Source: Chimonanthus salicifolius
Lineage: Eukaryota; Streptophyta; Magnoliopsida; Laurales; Calycanthaceae
Length of the DNA stretch: 64,000 nt
Assembly (NCBI GenBank): GCA_013350335.1
Contig: CM023542.1
Span: 620,001 to 684,000, forward strand
Reading direction: 5' to 3'
How positions within the stretch are numbered: position 1 is the first letter of the stretch; each line of letters starts with the position of its first letter. Below the pieces are notes generated by a model. The model made no database searches. It had not been told where the DNA came from and saw only the letters and a list, made by a program, of their open reading frames with translations. Shown piece by piece: positions 59,313 through 64,000 of the stretch. The position numbers were made by a program, and so were the translations under genes.

Positions 59313-62300
59313 ATGAAGTTTCTTCTCATATTCCTTTTCTTTTTCCCGAATCTCTTCAACAGAGGCTCGGCTGAGCAGATATTCTCTGCTCAAACAGGTA
59401 TCTCCTCTACTTTACTCTCTGAATTTCCGATGATTCTCTCTCTCTCTCTGCCTCTCTTTCTGAGATTTGTTGACTAGAATGTTTAAGCGCCCAATCTCTC
59501 CATGATAAAGATACCCAACTGGGTTTCTCTTATTTGACTAAATTCTATGTTAATCATTCGGATTCTATGATTTGATTGCTCTAAAGCATGTTTCTGTTTG
59601 TGGAATGTTTCTTTTGTGACAGAAATACTCAAATACCAATCTTTCGATATAGGAAACTATATATGTCTACATATTTTATAAATTTTAGGGAAGAGGCAGT
59701 ATAAAACATTGATTTAGAAGGCTTTGCCACTAATTCATGGGACGTTATGATTTTATGATGCACCGTTTAATTCTTTTTGTGTGTGTGTCTCAAACGATGC
59801 ATGATTTGATTCAAATAATATTTAATCACCCATCAATAAAATATACACCATTATTTCAAAGGTCTAAACGCCGGATACTAAACAACAATGATTTTTTTTC
59901 TACGGAAATAAGAAACTACTGACTTCTTTGGTAGCCTGGAATTCTCTAGTTTTAGCAACTGCCTTCGTTAGAAATGGCCATTAGTGTGAAAGCTAGGTTG
60001 GAGATTTCATATACAAACCAAAGAACATGTTTGCATATGGAAGGGGGATATTTCTCTTTGGGCGTTAAGGCATCCAAATATTGAAGAAACTATAAAAAGA
60101 CAGTACCAAGGGACCTGATATCTCATGAAGGATCATCTCTTAGAAGCCAGAAATGCTGAGCTCAAAGTGATAATTGTCTATTCCATATCTCTTGTCATTT
60201 AGTGGAATTGTGTGGAAAACACAGACTTTTGAGTTTGCATACAGTATGGAATTCTTCAGATTTTCATTTCCATCAAGTAATCTTAGGCTACCATTATTTC
60301 ATAACGATGAAGGCAAATGTAGTGTAGAAACCTTCCTTAGACATCAATTGAAATGAAGAGTCTCTATCGAACTCACGCTCGAAGTGAATCCGAACCAAAG
60401 ATATCGCTAGGGCAATTTTGGTAAAGCTTGTTTGTACTTGAATCTAGCTTGATTAAGATGAATTAAATCCACCAATGCAATACAAACTCAACTGAATAAA
60501 TAAATAACTTCAAAGGATATAAAGCAAGAAATTGCAATAATATTCAATTCAACTCAAGAAACACATGATTCAAATGACTAAACAAAGATTACAAGTCAAG
60601 AACTTCACAAGTTCTTCTTTCTCCCAACTAGGCTGTCAAAATGATTCTCAACTCTACAATGATGCCCACCAAGCGCATGCCCAACCCCTTTTATTGCCAA
60701 AGGGTGGGTGAAAAACAATGAAATGCATTGATTACATTGTTAAGAGTTTCTATGACATGCATTCCAAAATCAAAGTTCCATCCAAACTAGGTATCTAGGT
60801 TTCCATGGTGTTTTCCAATGGGTCTTCTACAATCATCAAGGAGTCATGTAGGATTCCCATAAGGTGTGTTTGGGTTTTCCATGCCTTGAATTCAATCCAA
60901 AATCAATCCCAAGGAAGTATGTTGAGTTTCCAGCTTCATGCACCTAGATTGTTGTTTCCATGCACCTTGATTCCATCACATGTTCATGGGAGAGTGTGGA
61001 TATGGAGAAATGGAACCATGCACCTTGAATTGCATGACATGCACCATTGGAGAAGGAGCCACAATCTTGGGGAACGTCCAAGGCATGCAATGCATGCTAT
61101 GTGGAATGGTTAGGTGGATTTGATAGCAAATGATATGATGACATGTGGAAGATGAGGTGGAGAAAAGAAGCTTATGTGTATGCCTAAGTGGCACAAAAAC
61201 CCTTGATCCCTTTTCACACTAGTGGCTCAAGTGGGGTGAGTTAAAGTGGGTTCTTAGTAACTCGGTTTGTAGCTCATGTTGCTGAGCTTACTTCCTTGTT
61301 TGCAACTGTTAAATTGATCATAAAATTTCACAGCGATGGCCACAATTTCATCTTCAACTGTCATGTCCTCATCATCACTGATGCCTGCATCACATATAGG
61401 GCTGCAACTCGGGTCGGGCGGGTCGGGTTTTAATAAATCCAACCCTAACCCATATCACAACATATTGAACCCGACCCGACCTGACCCGAATTAAAATCCC
61501 GATTTAATCAACCCGACCCGACCCGAGTTTGTAATACCCTTGACCCGACCGGACCCGACCTGACTCGAGTTGTAGCCCTACGGGCCATTCTTACTTTCCT
61601 TGTTTCTGTTCTGCCTTTCCACCACCGTCATCATCTCTCCTTTTGCTGATGCAAAACGCCACTTTCCTCCTCCGCCGCCTCTTCGATTTAACCAAAACGG
61701 GCAGTTTAAGGATAGTCCAAAACCTGAAATCTGGCTGGCCTTCCGATTTGATTTGGATTTGCTTTTTCAGATGCCGCCCCCAACCCTTAATAACGGTGAA
61801 GAGGGAAACGGTGAAGAGGGAAAGGAGAAAATGAAAGAGAAAGGTTAAGGAAAATCACCTAGATATTTTCCTTTGGATTTCATTTGCACTTTCATTGAGG
61901 GAAGGTTTTTCTTTGGAAAATCCCAAAAACCCACTCTCTTCTTGCTGCCTTTGCCTTTGTATACACAGAAAAAAAGAGAATGAGAGAGAGAGAGAGAGAT
62001 TAGGGTTTTTGGGTAAAGGTTTTATATTAAGTTAATAAATCCGGGTCGGGTCGGGTCGGTTTGAAATTTAAAGATCTCAATCCAACCGACCCGAATTTCG
62101 TTCGGGTTTTTTTTCTCAACCCCACCCTACCCTATGGCCCGACCCTTGTAACCCGACCCGCATGATTTCTCGGGTTGGGTCATGCGGGTCGGGTTGAGTT
62201 GCAGCCCTAATCACATACTTATATTGAAAGAAGTTAATAGTGTTTGGGTTATGTTGGTCATTATCTACTTTAAAGAGCACAATTGATTCTCACAACAATA

Positions 62301-63838
62301 CTTTCTCCCTCTAAAGTGGGCTAGTGGAAAAAGAGACTGCCTTGAAATTACTATCTGTGGTTAAAGAAATTTGAAGGCTATGCTCTTCATTGGATCTTTC
62401 TTTTATGCACATAAAAAGATCGATGAATGGACTGACAGACTTCTTGTGGCTAAATTAGGGTTGGACACAGATCATGAGACTGTGATTATCTCTTGATGTC
62501 TTTATTGGGTTTCTTTTGTATGATGTGGTGGTCATGTTGAGTCTTTGTATATTGTTTGTTCAATATAAGCCTCTTATACCTTTGTGGATGTTCTGACTTT
62601 TTTCTTTATTAATATTCTCTTTTCTGTGACGGCTCAAAAAAAGTATGAGCATGCGACAACAACGGGGAAGTATCCAGTGGGAGTTCAACTTCATCAAAGA
62701 TCAATTTTAAGTCCATATTTATTTGTATTTGTTATAGATTACTTAACGACAATAGTCTATAGTGCAACTAGTACAAGCTCATTATTTTATCCTAGAGGTT
62801 GTGGGGTCAAGTCTCATGGGCATCAAATTGGCAGTCGTCCCCCAGATGTTGGGATAAATGACTTAGATGATGATGACATGTACACTTTGATCTTGTTCTT
62901 TGTTGTTTGCTTTAGATTCAGCTCTAGATGACAATATAGTTGTAAATACTATACGATAAAACCCATCTTAATGTTTTTTAATTGAAATGGTTCTATACAT
63001 GAATTTTCCATTCTAGTATCTTACCTCCACTTGGCCCTTCCTTGCATTTATCATGTTTTTAGTTTCTTCTTTAGAAAGTAAGCTGACAATAACTCTCAAA
63101 CTTTTGATTGTGACATTGGTTTGCAATATCCTTGTTAAGCCCTCATTATGTTTTATAGTCTGTGATATCCTTATAGGAGTGATGTGTAGGTGTGAACACA
63201 ATTCCAAGATCTAGATCTAGATCTGGGCACCTGATGTGTACAGGTGTGAATGGAGATACTTGTGTAGAAATTCTAGTGATGAAATAGTATAAATAGACAG
63301 CCTAGGCGCCTATGACATGGTCCCAGCTTGTGAATTCTTCTACTTTTTTGAGTGAGTTATCTTTGAGAATTCTTGTGAATTTTATTTGCAAGTTTTCTTA
63401 CTTATTCATGGAATGTTTTGATTTCCGTATAGCAAATTTTTCAATCAAGGTGTTTCGGCAAAAGTATGAATTTCTTCTTGAGAGAAAGAGGTCATACTTG
63501 AGTGCTGGGTAGAAATTGGAGGTCCTCAATTTAATTGATTTTCCTACAGCCTATCTTTTATTCAGGATCTCAGAAGTGGTACCTCCAATTTCTCGCATTC
63601 TGTCATTCATTGACTTGTTCTTTTCTCTTTTAGAAATGGCCTTGTTTCTCAGTTTTAAGGGTTTTTTTTTTGCCACATTTTTATATTTGATTGATAATGA
63701 AACATTATATTCAATATGATTAGCACTTCTTTTAATATTCTTTTTTTCTTCTGATTAGTAGGGACTGCATTTGGTCGTAGCTCTCGTGAACCAAAATACA
63801 AAATTGAATTTCATCCAGTGGACTCACCTTTCCATCCT
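59313..63838 (+). CDS. OS9: OS-9/EBS6-type ER lectin (partial, first two coding exons)
   Basis: Exon 1 is 59313-59397 and exon 2 63762-63838, joined CAAACAG/GTATCT...ATTAGTAG/GGACTG with phase 1; exon 2 ends CATCCT/GTGAGT. The product starts MKFLLIFLFFFPNLFNRGSA, a clear signal peptide, followed by EQIFSAQTGTAFGRSSREPK and YKIEFHPVDSPFHP. Plant OS-9 proteins carry the same REPKYKIEF...DSPFHP block after the signal peptide. In the family, OS-9 is a lumenal lectin with an MRH domain that recognises trimmed N-glycans on misfolded proteins and hands them to the HRD1 ligase for ER-associated degradation; in Arabidopsis it is EBS6. The MRH domain would lie beyond the right edge. The call rests on about 54 residues, but the match is characteristic. 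Confidence 0.85.
61397..62209. mobile_element. Non-autonomous hAT with GGGTCGGG repeats and an internal ORF fragment
   Basis: A perfect 8 bp target duplication ATCACATA (61389-61396 and 62210-62217) flanks an 813 bp element with ends TAGGGCTGCAACTCGGGTCG and, reversed, TAGGGCTGCAACTCAACCCG. Subterminal zones are clusters of CCCGACCCGACC words. The middle (about 61590-61850) reads on the plus strand as a signal-peptide-like FLFCLSTTVIISPFADA, then PPPPPLRF and an acidic end NNGEEGNGEEGKEK, unlike transposase. It may be a captured host fragment. A (GA)n run lies at 61981-62000. Confidence 0.9.
62620..62770 (+). pseudogene. LINE reverse-transcriptase scrap
   Basis: GKYPVGVQLHQRSILSPYLF then VFVIDYLT matches the RT block that in plant LINE-type elements reads roughly FPIxVGLHQGSALSPYLF. 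Only about 40 residues survive. Confidence 0.65.
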
Positions 63839-64000
63839 GTGAGTAAACTTGTTAGCATTCTAAATCCATATGGTATGTATTTATTTGTTATGCATTATTT
63901 ATCTTCATGTTGTAGCGTATAGTATTGTTCATTTCATGTCATTTCTAGCCATGAAACATACTTATTATTTATTTATTTAGTTTTTGAAGTGCATGGCGCA

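Larger units (their letters stand above)
59398..63761 (+). other. OS-9 intron 1 (4.36 kb) with mobile DNA
   Basis: It contains a hAT element (61397-62209), a LINE reverse-transcriptase scrap (62620-62770) and, at 63200-63430, sequence with TATAAATAGACAGCC that may be a decayed LTR. 60361-61250 has no recognised gene. No alternative exon was identified. Confidence 0.7.

Noticed and set aside
656..63838. ERDJ2 and OS-9 as an ER quality-control gene cluster
   Set aside because: They are about 50 kb apart with unrelated genes between; plant genomes rarely cluster such genes, so coincidence is the simpler reading.

Overview
The window is nuclear DNA of a flowering plant. The genes have GT-AG introns and plant-type products, and the space between them is AT-rich and filled with plant transposable elements. 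I cannot name the species. Long, transposon-loaded introns and many old repeats would fit a magnoliid or early-diverging eudicot, but that is inference.

Five host protein genes are supported. (1) At the left edge, minus strand, 656-7277: the first seven coding exons of an ERDJ2/Sec63 J-domain membrane protein of the ER translocon; its C-terminal half lies beyond base 1. (2) 16118-16720, minus: a short serine-rich plant protein of unknown function. (3) 28627-29232, minus: an intronless SAM-domain protein. (4) 44440-46991, minus: a two-exon PHOX-family TPR-PB1 co-chaperone, with a long 5' leader intron carrying a tandem repeat. (5) At the right edge, plus strand, from 59313: the first two coding exons of an OS-9/EBS6-type ER lectin, separated by a 4.4 kb intron. 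Genes 1 and 5 both act in ER protein handling, but they lie about 50 kb apart and nothing suggests a functional cluster.

Almost everything else is mobile DNA. One non-autonomous hAT family has subterminal TATCGGCCGATA palindromes (24057, 29514, 35357, 49972 and decayed relatives). A second hAT family starts (T/C)AGGGGYGAAAC (21637, 30957, 33189). A third hAT sits in the OS-9 intron (61397). Most intact copies have 8 bp target duplications. There are tRNA-derived SINEs with 15-18 bp target duplications (24626, 38866, 43674), Mutator-like and Stowaway-like MITEs, and degraded LINE and copia fragments.

The most striking structure is 49964-57140, a four-part nest. A hAT MITE was split by a ~3.2 kb gypsy-type solo LTR. 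That LTR was later entered by a second solo LTR of the same family in the opposite orientation, and by a complete TRIM retrotransposon. Target duplications support every boundary. Both big LTRs carry an array of TTCGGA-N3-TCCGAA palindromes.

No tRNA, rRNA, CRISPR array or bacterial-type operon was found. Splice sites were read by eye from consensus and reading-frame continuity.
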